Shown here piece by piece: positions 1 to 11,218 of a stretch of DNA of 64,000 bases (within the stretch, counting starts at the first letter, position 1; every line of letters begins with the position of its first letter). The translations under genes and the position numbers were made by a program. Source of the DNA: Brevipalpus yothersi (taxonomy: Eukaryota > Arthropoda > Arachnida > Trombidiformes > Tenuipalpidae). Under the pieces are notes generated by a model that worked only from the letters and a program-made list of their open reading frames with translations, searched no databases and was not told the origin of the DNA. The stretch lies in the NCBI GenBank assembly GCA_003956705.1, contig QZCP01000790.1, forward strand, positions 124,001 to 188,000, read 5' to 3'.

Positions 1-1277
1 CAATATCTGTAATAGTTTGCAGCATATTCATATACACATAGATTACAGACTCATAAGACAAAGAGAGAGAGGAAGAAATTTTTGGCTCATCTTCACTCAC
101 ATGGTGTCTAATATAATGATTCAAATCGAATGAAATTAGGTCAATCATAGTCAGTGTACAAAGAGTACGTGTGCAAAGAGTAAATAGGGCAAACACTATC
201 AAGTCTAACGGTTTTCCGGAAATTCAGTTATCTTTGCGATTGATATGGCTAACAACCGGAGGTGGTTGAACATAAGATCGGAAGTGAAAATCAATTTATC
301 AATTCATGTCCATTGCAATTGTCTTGAAGACTCTAGTCGATGGAAGTTTTGTAGGTAAGAATTACCACGAACATTTGGTGAAAATTTCAATGCCGATACC
401 TGACACACATATTTGAAGGCTATACAATCTACCATCCGTTAGTTATACCTCTCAAATGACTTTTGTATGGTTTTGTGACGGTTTCTATTCATTTGGAAAT
501 TGCAAATTGCTCAAATTTTATCTGAAAATGTGGAATATTGAAATTTGCATATTTATTTACACACTAAACATATGTTTACCATAAATTCCAAAGATCGTGT
601 TCGTAGAAAATTGAGCTATGCAAGTTCTCTTATTTCTTTTGAAAACTTCCCACTTGAACAGGAAAAATGATGAAAACAGATTCGTATATTCCTGAAACTG
701 ATCAAATTACTTTTATATCTGAATTATTTCAGAGAATTTTAGTTATCTCTTAAGCTAGCTGATTGTAAAAGTTAATCTTTTGTTACCGGAAGTGAAGTCA
801 AGCTCTGCTTCCGGTGGCGATGCTATGAACTATCAGTGGTATCAAAAGCTTTTAGCGTTTATCGAAGTCAACCAAACAAGACTTGCTGATAGGAAAATTA
901 TTTAGATGTTCGCTCTTGTATGAAATCTTCAATCTCTGGTGAATTTTTAGATAGATCATGAGATAATCGATAACAACAGGAAGTGGTCGAATAATAATAA
1001 TAATAATGATAAGTAAGAGGCAAAAAAATATTTTTTCAAAATGATGATATGGGCGAGATGAAGAATTATCAATGAATGCTCAGTTAAGTTCGAAAATTCA
1101 TCATCTTTGAGCCCAAATTGAAAAAAAATCTTTCAGAAATTTTACTCTCCAAATCTCATGTACTTATCGTCCCTTTCGATTATGTGCCATTTTAAACACT
1201 GTGTTTCGAAGCTGATTCACCTTGAAGCTACTTAGGCGCTTGATAAAATAATTTTAGATCAAGAAAATTGATAATAT
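1..1277. other. no gene recognised
   Basis: I see no supported coding region here. The stretch is AT-rich with short interrupted frames on both strands. A short AAT-type microsatellite lies near 989-1012. It could hold the 3' UTR of the minus-strand gene ending at 1278. Confidence 0.5.
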
Positions 1278-1784
1278 TTACACGGAGGCAGATCTAGTTG
1301 AATATTTAGACCATTGAACTGATCTGCTCTTAAGAAAATCTGACACTATGCTCGATGATTTGTCAAGAGAAGTTTTAGATTTAATGGAAGATTCACTTGG
1401 TGGCTCATCTATCATTTCCGAACCAATTGATGGGTTTAGTGAATCAGCGTTGAAACTATCATCATCACTCTCGTCCTCTTTATTTCTCCATAAATTGAGA
1501 ACAAAAACAGCGATCAAAAATATAAGAATACCAACCAAAAAAATGAGAACAAATGCATCGGAATATACTTCCGTCTCATAACCCTGAGCATCCCGGAATT
1601 CTGATGTTTCATTTTTAACTTCTCGAATATCTGATATATCTGATGTTTCCTTTGGCATATCTCGGAAATTTTTTGTTTCACTTTTAACATCCCGAAAATC
1701 TGATGTTTCGCTATAAAAATCTCGAAAATCTGATGTTTCGCTCTGAACATCTCGAAAATCTAATGTTTCACTTGTTTCATCCAT
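1278..1784 (-). CDS. small single-pass membrane protein with SETSDFRD-type repeats (hypothetical)
   Basis: The frame encodes 168 residues from an ATG at 1784. Roughly the first 65 residues are about six imperfect 10-12-residue repeats built on S/K-E-T-x-x-F-R-D, acidic and rich in Ser and Thr. A strongly hydrophobic segment of about 22 residues follows (near 79-100, FVLIFLVGILIFLIAVFVLN), then WRNKED and an acidic, serine-rich tail of about 65 residues. This reads as an extracellular or lumenal repeat region, one membrane helix and a cytoplasmic tail. No signal peptide is seen, so an upstream exon is possible. The organisation 'ectodomain, helix, short Ser-rich tail' recalls the C-terminal end of the PSI-type family at 22-64 kb, but I cannot show homology. 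Function unknown. Confidence 0.5.
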   Translation of the reverse strand: MDETSETLDFRDVQSETSDFRDFYSETSDFRDVKSETKNFRDMPKETSDISDIREVKNETSEFRDAQGYETEVYSDAFVLIFLVGILIFLIAVFVLNLWRNKEDESDDDSFNADSLNPSIGSEMIDEPPSESSIKSKTSLDKSSSIVSDFLKSRSVQWSKYSTRSASV

Positions 1785-2579
1785 GGAATTTCCGATTCAA
1801 TTGAGCATGATAATCTCAAAAAAGCTTTCATACACAGACATTTCCAGTGATAGAATAAAATTAAATGGAGAGAAGAAGAAGAAAAATATTTATCTTGATT
1901 ATCAGGATACTGATACTCATGTTATGTTGATCAATATCAATTCAAATGTTGAATGAATACGGAAAAAGTTAACCACCATTAAAGACTCATCTGAGTGTGT
2001 ATAAGTGAAATCCTGATGCAATTCGATTGACCATCAATATCTGACCAAGGTGAACATGTTCTGTTCATGATTCGAGGAGATGGATGAAGAGAGAGAGAGA
2101 AAGAAAGAGAGAGAAAGAAAAATAGTTGACATGCTGGATAATTTCGAATCATGATGGCCTCTGTATTGGATAGTTTCCATGTGTAAAAAAATTCATCCAT
2201 TCAAAACATTCCACTGTATATTCGCCAAAAGTAACAAAGTTTTTCCTTTTCTAAGACAATTATATATTCATATACTTCCTTGATCAACCCGAAAGAAACA
2301 AGTAAATCTCACTGAAAATATTTTGAGATATCTTCATGTCCCCATGAAATTTAGTTTACCCCAATAATTTCATGGAGCAAAACTGTTTATGTAAGTGCTC
2401 ATCAGAAAACGATCTCAACTCATCCCATTTTCTATTCATCAATACCGTCAAGTGTGATATATTGCCAATAATATTTATTACTTGGTAATGTTTGATCGAG
2501 TTTTTGTTTCTAGTCTCAATCAGTGATGACGAAAATATGAATCTATAGTTTTTCAATGTTCTGATCACAACACATAAAT
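1785..2579. other. intergenic; GA-rich tract
   Basis: No supported gene. A purine-rich GAGA/GAAAGA tract lies near 2085-2125. The spacer separates two divergently transcribed genes, so it probably holds both promoters. Confidence 0.4.
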
Positions 2580-3680
2580 ATGAACATGGATAATTCATTC
2601 TACGAAACCTTTGGAAAAATAATCTCAATTCTTCTTCTAATAGTGATACCGTTGCACATATTCCGAATCACTATATGGACATATTTTATATCATCTAAAA
2701 TATTTAGGGGAAAAGAAAATTATTTTACACCGAAAAAAGATTCATGGGTAATCGTAACTGGTGCAACGGATGGAATTGGTCTAGAATTTGCTCGCCAATT
2801 GGCCGAAAAAGGTTTCAACATCTGTTTGATAAGTCGTAATTCAGAGAAATTAGATAAAACTAAAGAAACTATCATGAAAAATTATCCACAATGTAAAGAA
2901 GTGATCACAGTTCCTTTTGATTTTAGTTCAACAAATTATCATTCACTCACTCAAGCCATCAACAAGCTACCTCGAATAGATATTCTGATTAACAATGTCG
3001 GTATAGTGCCCAATGGAAGTTCTATGCCAAACTATTTTATCTACATTCCGAAAGGAAAAATTCTTCAAGGAATCAATGTGAACATTTTTGCCATCACTTA
3101 TCTCACCCATTTAGCTTTAAGACGCATGAAATCACAAACTGATGGACTCAATTTAATAATCAATGTTTCCTCATTTTTTGGCTGTTTTGTGAAACCCTTA
3201 TTTACACTATATTGTTCCACCAAGGTATTCACCAATTTTTTCAGCAAATCTTTGCGTATTGAATGTTCTGAAGAGAATGTTAATGTACACCATCTTAACA
3301 CTGGACCGGTGGCAACGAATATATCTCCTATTGCAGCGAATTTTTTGATTCCAGGTCCTTACGATTATGTGAAAACGGTTCTCTCTTGCATCGGTAATTA
3401 CAGTAGTTTAGTTGGCTATTGGTTTCATGAGCTGGTACTCTCATTAGTAATCTGGTTTCCCATGTTTTCATTGTATTCCAATTCAAGTGACCGGCAAGGA
3501 GCTCGATTTTTAGCTCTCATAAGAGAACAAATTTACAAATACCTAGAAATTCCAAATCCTGGATGCGCATTCAAAGACATCAATTTTGACCTAATATCCG
3601 CTCTACTTCTTATCAGAGGAAATCCAATAAACATTGGAAAGTATGCTGGTAAATCACCTGCAACAACTCCGAATTACTAG
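2580..3680 (+). CDS. short-chain dehydrogenase/reductase, very-long-chain 3-oxoacyl-CoA reductase / 17-beta-HSD12-like (copy 1)
   Basis: A 366-residue classical SDR in one exon. The cofactor motif TGATDGIG is at 60-67, NNVG at 138-141, the probable catalytic Ser at 198, and YCSTK gives Tyr211 and Lys215. Ser and Tyr are 13 residues apart, as usual in the family. A hydrophobic N-terminal segment (about residues 13-35) precedes the Rossmann fold, which is typical of the ER-bound KAR/HSD17B12 branch that reduces 3-oxoacyl-CoA in very-long-chain fatty acid elongation or acts on steroids. Substrate cannot be decided from sequence. The frame begins MNMDN, so Met1 or Met3 (2586) may start it. The next gene on the same strand is a diverged paralogue, so this is a tandem duplicate. 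Confidence 0.85.
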   Translation: MNMDNSFYETFGKIISILLLIVIPLHIFRITIWTYFISSKIFRGKENYFTPKKDSWVIVTGATDGIGLEFARQLAEKGFNICLISRNSEKLDKTKETIMKNYPQCKEVITVPFDFSSTNYHSLTQAINKLPRIDILINNVGIVPNGSSMPNYFIYIPKGKILQGINVNIFAITYLTHLALRRMKSQTDGLNLIINVSSFFGCFVKPLFTLYCSTKVFTNFFSKSLRIECSEENVNVHHLNTGPVATNISPIAANFLIPGPYDYVKTVLSCIGNYSSLVGYWFHELVLSLVIWFPMFSLYSNSSDRQGARFLALIREQIYKYLEIPNPGCAFKDINFDLISALLLIRGNPINIGKYAGKSPATTPNY

Positions 3681-4422
3681 CTCTTCATTGTTCCCGATCA
3701 TTGATAACTTACTAATTAATATACATGTACATGTACATGTACAAGTACATTAAGGTGAGAACATTGCACTCGAAAATGAATTGAATGATGAGTTATCAAT
3801 GATGAATATAACTTTGTGAATGCATTTGTAACAACCCACCAGCAACAACCTCATCCAAGGGTGATATATATTTCCAGTCGATTAAAATTAAAATTAATCT
3901 CCATTGAAAACTCATTTAATGAACTCTCAACAAAACTGTTCAATTGAAATCAGGAAAAAGTTTGCCCATAAATTTTATGGCATAAAATTAAACTGCTGCT
4001 GCGTGAAGCAAGATCGAAACAGTTTTGTTTTGGGCAAGTTTTTTTGTGGACATGTTTTCCTTCTCAATTCACGTGCCTGTCATAGCAATTGAATTTGCAC
4101 AATTTTTGAAACTTTTCTCTTTATTGTTATTTAAATTAATCATTCGATCATTGATGCATAGAAATCATGTTTTCTGTCTACACGCACCAGTCAGCTGATG
4201 TCCAACTGATGCTAAGTTTTCAATGAGACTAGTAACTTGTCTAGAAAGAATCTGTTGAACTGTTTTTGTTTTGTTTTTTGGTTGGAAAAATTGTTTTCCT
4301 TTTCCTCATGATGATGATAAATCATCGAATCACATTTCGATGATTATCTGGTGAACACCTTTTGTTGATAGAGTTCAGTGTGAAAAGTGAATCTCTTTTT
4401 GGTTACGATTAATTTGTGAAGG
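3681..4422. repeat. spacer between SDR paralogues with ACATGT repeat at 3721-3750
   Basis: Non-coding spacer. Near its start is a self-complementary tandem run of ATGTAC/ACATGT units (3721-3750), able to form a hairpin. The last 200 bases should hold the promoter of the second SDR gene. Confidence 0.5.
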
Positions 4423-5475
4423 ATGGAAGAATTTTTGGACTTTTTTGGTCGATGTACAGTTTTGTTATTGTTTATTGTTTTTCCTATCCGCTCATTTTAT
4501 CGGATTGTTTGGAAATATATTTTACGTCCAAAGATTATGCCGAGTACCGAATTTAGTGAACCTGATCCTGAATCATGGGCAATTGTGACTGGATGTACCA
4601 ATGGTATTGGTTGTGAATTTGCAACACAATTGGCTGGTAGAGGATACAATCTATGTCTTATTAGCCGTAGTCAAAATAAATTGGATCAACTGAAGGACCA
4701 GTTACTTAAAGAATCTTCAAAACGTATCCAGATCATTACAATATCATTTGATTTTACTTCCACTGATTATTCTAAGCTCCATAAAGAATTGGCAAGTGTT
4801 CCCAGAGTCGATGTATTGGTGAACAATGTTGGTATCATGGCTTCAGATGGTTCATGTCCCGAATTTTTCATTGTACAATCAGCGGAAGCTTGCCGAAACC
4901 TCATTAATGTTAATGTTTTCGCTGGTGTCCACTTGTCATACATCGTTTTACCAAAGATGATTGCTCAAAGAAAGGGAATCATACTTAATCTCTCCTCTAT
5001 TCTCGGTGTTGATCCAGTGCCATTGTATGCTGGATACAGTGCCACAAAACGATTTATTGACTTTTTCTCAAGATCTCTGGCAATTGAGCATGATAGCAAA
5101 GGGGTCACAGTCCGTAGTTTAGTGACCAGTGGAGTGGACACACAATTGAATCCTTTCTCTAGAAATTTGTTTGCACCCAAAGCCAAAGATTATGTTCAAT
5201 CAGTTCTCCAAGCAACTGGTGGTGAATCTCGAGCATCTGGACATTGGGCTCATGAAATATTGTTCTCAACGTACAATTGGATTCCAACTATGTCCCTCTG
5301 GTCTGACACCAGTGTTCGCAAAGGTTGTAGAGCTTATTATCAATTGCGGGAAGAAATTTATCGCCATGAAAATAAAACCATAACTCATGGAAGCATTGAT
5401 GACTTCAAAAGTGATGTTGTTTCGTCGATTTTAAAATACATTGGTGGACAATCACTAGCTTATGGTCTCGATTAA
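4423..5475 (+). CDS. short-chain dehydrogenase/reductase, very-long-chain 3-oxoacyl-CoA reductase / 17-beta-HSD12-like (copy 2)
   Basis: A 350-residue single-exon paralogue of the gene at 2580. It keeps TGCTNGIG at 56-63, NNVG at 134-137, catalytic Ser192, and YSATK with Tyr205 and Lys209. An N-terminal hydrophobic stretch (about residues 10-28) suggests ER membrane anchoring as in HSD17B12/KAR proteins. All key residues are present, so it should be an active NADP(H)-dependent oxidoreductase. Its stop codon (5473-5475) overlaps by three bases the end of a minus-strand frame starting at 5897. Sequence divergence from copy 1 is substantial, so the duplication is old compared with the receptor duplications further right. 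Confidence 0.87.
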   Translation: MEEFLDFFGRCTVLLLFIVFPIRSFYRIVWKYILRPKIMPSTEFSEPDPESWAIVTGCTNGIGCEFATQLAGRGYNLCLISRSQNKLDQLKDQLLKESSKRIQIITISFDFTSTDYSKLHKELASVPRVDVLVNNVGIMASDGSCPEFFIVQSAEACRNLINVNVFAGVHLSYIVLPKMIAQRKGIILNLSSILGVDPVPLYAGYSATKRFIDFFSRSLAIEHDSKGVTVRSLVTSGVDTQLNPFSRNLFAPKAKDYVQSVLQATGGESRASGHWAHEILFSTYNWIPTMSLWSDTSVRKGCRAYYQLREEIYRHENKTITHGSIDDFKSDVVSSILKYIGGQSLAYGLD

Positions 5476-5897
5476 GCCGAAAACAAAGCGAAACTTTCTC
5501 TTAAAAAATTTTCTGATTTTATTGTCGAAACTTGTCCCACACTTCTATCAAGCCTTAATACTTCAAGTTTATTAGCTTCAGCAAAAGCAAAAAAACACGA
5601 CAAAGTGCCGGAGAAAGAAAAAATTTCTATTTCTTGGAATGAATCTTCTGGAATCAAACCAATTTCGTTGTGAATAGCTTTTTTACCGAAAGAAAAATGA
5701 TCATAGGAGAGATATAAATCGATATACTTTTGAACTTCACATTCATTCAATGAGAAAGAATTGACCTGTGATTGATTCTCATTTTTTGGAGAGAATTCAA
5801 ATTTCGAATAAAACCATGGCAAACATAATGCCATCATAATGGTCATCATGATTCTAAATGTTTCCCTCTGATTTTGAATATGTTTTTCTTCTCTCAA
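5472..5897 (-). CDS. hypothetical 141-aa protein, possibly secreted
   Basis: An uninterrupted minus-strand frame of 141 codons. Near its start is the hydrophobic run MMTIMMALCLPWFYS. If translation begins at Met17 (5849) rather than Met1, this would make a short signal peptide or anchor. The rest is polar and acidic with no motif I recognise. It ends convergently against the second SDR gene with stop codons overlapping. It may be a real small secreted protein or a chance frame; no splice partner or relative is seen in the window. Confidence 0.35.
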   Translation of the reverse strand: MREEKHIQNQRETFRIMMTIMMALCLPWFYSKFEFSPKNENQSQVNSFSLNECEVQKYIDLYLSYDHFSFGKKAIHNEIGLIPEDSFQEIEIFSFSGTLSCFFAFAEANKLEVLRLDRSVGQVSTIKSENFLRESFALFSA

Positions 5898-6769
5898 TTC
5901 ATTTCACAAGCAGGAGTAGGAATTAATTCCATAATCAATCTTTTCATAATTTAGATTGTCAGTGACAACCTGAATTCTTGAAACAATAGCAATTCTCACC
6001 TTCTTTTTTGAATGCATATACATACAAATCACGTTGTCAAAATGACTGTAAACACATATTAATTATCAAGAAAATTCAAATTGGTATATTAGGAGCAACA
6101 TAAAGTTTATGTTTTGAACAGCACAAGCAAGTTGCAACAGCAACCATATTAACAGCTGATGCCTCATGGCAAAGTGTGAACATTTATCAATTCTTTTTTC
6201 TCCTGATTTTTTCAACTTTCTGAGTGAGCTAAGAAGAAATATCCGGATAAAAAATCGAGATATAATATAATATCAAGATCTTTATTTCTTCCAGATTGAG
6301 TATTGGCTATTGTGATAAGATCCGGCTTGATTTCTAATGATAATAGAGGCGAGATTTTTCATTTTCTATATCTAATCTATTATTTTCAGGATTTTAGGGG
6401 TGAACACCTTGATGCTTGAGAGTGGTTAAGTTGATAATATTGGTCATAGATTGGACTTGGAGATTTTGATGTATCAATTTTAGATTTGAAAATGAGATGA
6501 ACAAAAAGGATAGATTTCTCTTGCGTGCATATTTTTTGCACAAGTTACCAAGTATAAAGACCACCATGTTACTAAGGAAGCTATCATATTGAAACGCTAA
6601 TCCAAGTTTGCTGAAATTAGCTGCATAAAATCGATGAGATGGGCAATTTGAAAGATATCATGACCACTAAAAAATATATTTCCAATCATCTGATTCTTGG
6701 TATTGATAATTTATTTTCGGTCCTGGACTTAATCTGACTAAAAATCCTTACAATGATTATCTGGAGAAT
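5898..6769. other. no gene recognised
   Basis: No supported frame. It lies between two minus-strand genes and may contain the promoter of the 141-aa frame and the 3' UTR of the secreted-protein gene. Confidence 0.4.
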
Positions 6770-7389
6770 TTATTTACCATAAACATTTCCAAAAAGATTT
6801 CCGAGCTTTTCCATGGGTCCATGGTATTGACCAGCAGGAGTGGTGATATATTTGATGAAGTCAATGACATTCGGTGGCCTATTGTCATCATCATTATCAG
6901 CCTTTGGCTTTTCCTGCTCCCCTGGCTTATCCTCACGTTTGGATACTTTATGGGCATCGGTTGCAGGATTTTTCTTGGACCATTCTTCCACGGCATTGTC
7001 AAAAGCTTTCTTGGTTCCAGTTGAAATGGTTTGCCAGTTTTCAGCCATCAATTTCTTTGCTCTCTCAGCATCCCAGTTAGGATCATTGAAAATATTGGTC
7101 TTTGGAATCTTAACCTTACCAGCAATCTCACCAATTGCACCAGGAATTTGAGTCCATGAATCTTTTATGAATTTGGTGAAACGATCCGAGTTCCAGGAAG
7201 CATCATTGAAGATGTTAGTTTTTTGTTCACCATTTTCAGCTTCTACGAAGCCTATTAATCGAAAGAATTCAGATTAATAAATCAAATAAATAGGTATGAA
7301 CTTCAGAAAAACTCAAATTCAAGCAACACTAAATTATACTCACATGAAACGGTGACGATGGCAATAACTGAGATCAGAGAGAACTTCAT
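6770..7389 (-). CDS. two-exon small secreted protein with duplicated TNIFND..W motif
   Basis: Exon 1 is 7389-7344 and exon 2 is 7251-6770. The intron 7343-7252 (92 bp) has a GTGAGT donor and a TTAATAG acceptor. The joined reading frame is exactly 176 codons (175 aa). Residues 1-20 form a clean signal peptide (MKFSLISVIAIVTVS, then CFVEA). The mature part holds two related units, each starting TNIFND followed by a Trp at motif position 8 or 9, about 40 residues apart. Then come a Trp-containing amphipathic region, a Lys/Glu/Asp-rich linker and a C-terminal segment ending in GNVYGK. No enzyme motif and only one Cys (at the signal peptide end). The intron placed just after the signal peptide is common in arthropod secreted-protein genes. 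It could be a salivary or cuticular protein; I do not recognise the family with certainty. Confidence 0.75.
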
Positions 7390-7433
7390 GGTTACAATGA
7401 TACTAGTTGATTAGATGAGTTGATCATTTGCTT

Positions 7434-7445
7434 TCTGTATATAAA
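7434..7445 (-). promoter_or_regulatory. probable TATA box of the secreted-protein gene
   Basis: On the minus strand the bases read TTTATATACAG, about 45-56 bases upstream of the ATG at 7389. A TATA element there would place the transcript start very close to the start codon, with a short leader. Inference from position and composition only. Confidence 0.45.
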
Positions 7446-8499
7446 TGTGTGCATATAAACCATTAGCTCCTCCTCTAACAGAAATATTCCCCAGAAACAG
7501 AAGCAAAAAGAGGGGACTTTATGCAAAGTTGTTGTCCATTCTCTTTATTCCTCGGAATCATATTAAGAAATCATCATTCTGCAACTCAAGGGTGAGTGAA
7601 AAGGTCTAATATGTACAGATCCTAGCAATTAAAATGATTGTTAATCAATCAAATTTTTTTTAAATCATCTCCAACGGCAAATTACTCATCTAGAAATTGA
7701 CTCTCCAACTGGGAAACAATTTTTTTATGGAAATTTCAGGATAACATGCTTCCATTTCCACTTGAATAATATTGAAGTTTGACGCTGTGTTTAATCCAAC
7801 TATTTATATGTATACAAATTGAATGCTTCCTATACTAGGCATACTGCTTTCTGAAATCCAGCTGAGATGATTATTCAATGATATTTACCTTGTTTGAAAA
7901 TTATATGAGCTCACCTGATAGTCGTAGAGAAACACATCTCCTGATTAGATCAATTCTGATCTTCTGATAGTTCTTGGAGATTTTTTTCTCCCTGGCTCAA
8001 CAAGAAATCGGACGTTCTCGTATTCAATGGGAAAACAAATGAATTTCAAAAGATCATTAGTAAATCGATGATTTCGATCGAATGGATTAATGCAACTCAA
8101 AAGTTAGGTTAAAAATGAAACCAGATCAATTTCTCAGACGTAAGTGAAGAGTTCTATCTTAATGATGACAATTAAAATATGAATGACAAGGGTAAATTGA
8201 TTCCCCCTGAAACAAAAATCAGAGTCGAGCAACCATAGCTCAAATTAAAGCCTCTAGCCTCTAGCCAGCATAGTTTTCAAAATAGGAACAATTTGAATCA
8301 TTCTCGAAAGATTGTGCAATGACGTGCATCAAGTCAATATTCCCAAATGGTATGAAGATTTTTCATTAACCTTTTAAATAAAAAAAATGGGACATTTTTT
8401 GAAAAAATAGTTACTAAGAATCAAAATAGTGAGCGTCTAAGATTTTGTGCTCATTTTGAATGAATCTGACAGGCTAATACTAGATCCTATCAAAAAAGC
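7446..8499. other. intergenic, no gene recognised
   Basis: Separates the divergent secreted-protein gene and the first chemoreceptor. Nothing coding can be supported. Confidence 0.4.
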
Positions 8500-10004
8500 A
8501 TGGATGTAAAGACTGATCCTTCTGATGAATTCTTGATCCACAAACACCCAAATCTACTCAGATTTATGGAATCTCAGTTTGTATATCCACCATTCTTAGC
8601 GCTAAACGATCAAAAATTACGTAAAAAGTATGAATTTCGGTCAACTGTTCAGCTAACTGCTCAAATTTTATGGACTGCTCGATACTTTTATTTTCTTTCA
8701 ACTGCCGAAGATGATCTAATCAATTATTATTTAGCTGATGCAAATTATATGCTTGGCTCAGCTCGAAATCCTATTAATTTGCTTTATGGACTGATGAACC
8801 TCTGCTCAATAGTCGCAGTTGTATTCACAAAATTTTCGACAATTCTTCAATCTGAAACTCATGTTTACTGGTTAAAAGCGTGTGAAGTGTTCGAAACTGG
8901 ATATTTCCGTGAAATTGGTGAATTCAAGAGAGAACTTCAAATTCTCTCGTTTTTGAAATATTTTCTCTTGTCTGTCGATTCTGCAGTCACTGTTTCATCT
9001 GATATCAATTTTTTCATTCAAACTCCTGTGAAATATTTATTCTGGGGAATAAGCTTCGCTGTCTACCATGTTTTTGATGCTGTAATTGTTACATTCTACC
9101 TGGTTAATCGTCAACCAATCTACGTATTCCATTTTTATCTGTATGCAAAATATTTTGTCCATCTTTCAAACTGTATTGATCGGAAATCAATATTCAACGC
9201 CACAGTTATTGAGAGATATTTGAATTCTCATCGTGATTTAATTGGCTTGTATAAATTTTACAGGAAAAGCAATTGCCTTATATTCATTCTGGTGGCCATA
9301 ATGCAAGTTATCCTCTGTTATTACATTTTCTTCTCAAATATTGATCTGAGTGCTAAGATGGCTTTGATGCTCATCCTTTTTGCTGCTCATGTTTGTGGTA
9401 TGTGTGGATTCTTTTTTATTGGGACTTACTTGAGAGACAAAGTGAGTTTTATTTGTTTCCATACGATAGTCTTCTGAATTCTGTTTTTTCATTTTCTAGC
9501 ATGATCAACTCATCAGAAAACTATTCACGATGGCCGTGAGATCTGGACCTTTAGATAAAAAGATTTGTTTACTCAATGTTCTTGAGCATTCATTTGACAA
9601 AACTGATCTCCAAATTTTAGGAAACATTTGCACCACATCAGAATACTTTCTACTGGTGAGAGCCATAATAACGTTAATGAATCATACTAATTGTCGAGAG
9701 TCCACTTGATAAGTCGTGTTCGATGTTTAAATGTCCAATTCGATGAATTTTTTTCCGATTTAAAGCTGAATGTCTACAAGCATTTGAAAAAAGATTTCAA
9801 ATGATGTAGAATCAGGTTGACCAATATTTTCTGCTTGTTAGATATTTTTCAAACATTATAATCGATCGGATATACTGAAAAAATTGATTCCAACCTGAAC
9901 CCTTGGTGTTCTATTAGATTCATTTGAGTAATTATGTTTTTTTTCAGGTTCTTCTAGAAACTGGATCAACTTTGCTACTTCTGATAGCCAACACGAACCG
10001 CTGA
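8500..10004 (+). CDS. gustatory-type seven-helix chemoreceptor A
   Basis: Three exons: 8500-9441 (942 nt), 9500-9655 (156 nt) and 9948-10004 (57 nt). Both introns are phase 0 (donors GTGAGT and GTGAGA; acceptors TTTCTAG and TTTTCAG), giving 384 residues. Hydrophobic segments lie near 50-67, 91-110, 150-173, 178-202, 258-278, 287-310 and 357-380, so seven helices. Short C-terminal exons with phase-0 introns and a last helix split by an intron are typical of the arthropod gustatory/odorant receptor superfamily. The TYhhhhhQF motif of insect receptors is not clearly present; the matching place reads TSEYFLLVLLETGSTLLLL. It is the most diverged of the five copies in its N-terminus. Ligand unknown; expected in the plasma membrane of chemosensory neurons. 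Confidence 0.7.
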
Positions 10005-11218
10005 ATATTGTAATCAAAAATCAATTTACAGACGCAGATTGAGTCCCAATTCATTATTTGGCTGAAAACACATCTCCTGATTCCAATCGATCAAACTAAT
10101 CACGAGCAATGTTCAAGTCACCTGAAACTCTGTTTTGACCAATTTTGAAGTGGAAAATTTGCTGGTCCCAGTGAATAATTGGTTTTGGAGATGTTCATTC
10201 TGATGATTTCACTTGACTGCTTTGAAGTTGAATTGCTTCAAGCATTGACTTATCGATTTTTTTGGAGTTTTTATAAACTCATAAATCAAAGAACATGAGC
10301 AAACAGATAGACAATATCGAGGAATAACTGTTCAAAACTGTTTCCAAAAGTTGCATGCAATCAATACTCATGTCAACCTCAAACTAATTGTTTTTTCGAA
10401 GACTAGACAATATTTTTGTGTTGAAAAACATCCCGTTCGAACCCTTACACAAACAACATGTACGTAAATGATCATTTGCAATTCATAATTGATGCTCTGA
10501 GTTACTCGAATTCTATCGACTCTCCATCAAGTTGGGGTTAATTTATTTCTCCTGATCCTGGGCCATTGAGATTTTTCCAATTAGAGATGAAGATAGCAAA
10601 ATGCCAGAGCTTGAAAACTAACCTGATGGTCCTTCTATTAGGTTTTTTTATAAGCTCGCTGGTTCGGGATGAATTCGACTCTCTATAGAACTTATGAGAC
10701 AACCTTATAGCTTATAAATGGTTCTAGCCTAATTGATAAGATGAGAAAAATTCATTGAGATGATAAAGGATTACATATATTCCAAATTAATGTGTAATAA
10801 CCAGGATTCCATGTTTTGCAAACCCCAGCAAAATGTAACTCAAATTGTTATCGGATAATTTCTGTCACTTAAGCCATTTTGAATGATCGTAATAAATTGA
10901 AATAAACTCTAGTCAGGAGAACAACTGGAAACTCTTTCCTTTCCAGTTGTGTAATTTGCATCGAAGCAAACAGATTATCATTGAATCATTGAATGAATCA
11001 TGAAATTAGAATGCTCAATTGACGTGTATGTGAACAATTTTCTTGGAAATTTTGTGAAATTTAGAATCGATTAAGAGAGAATAGATCATCTGAGTAAATA
11101 TGCATCAGAACGAAGTAGAGTTAGAGGCTTTTTATGAACTAAGATCATCGAATTGGATCTGAATATTCAGTTCAACATATACAATGCAGTTGGAACTTCA
11201 TTCTGATCAAATAAAGTC
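10005..11218. other. spacer between receptor genes A and B
   Basis: No supported gene. The last few hundred bases resemble the region just upstream of receptor D (around 16480-17070), including a shared phrase near 10945 reading AATTTGCATCGA, so this is part of the duplicated receptor unit. Confidence 0.5.

Noticed and set aside
3904..4092. 62-codon frame between the SDR genes
   Set aside because: No similarity, no signal and no splice partner; chance ORF.
6757..7151. Plus-strand and alternative-frame ORFs over the secreted-protein gene
   Set aside because: They are shadows of the minus-strand exon, which has a signal peptide, good splice sites and repeats.
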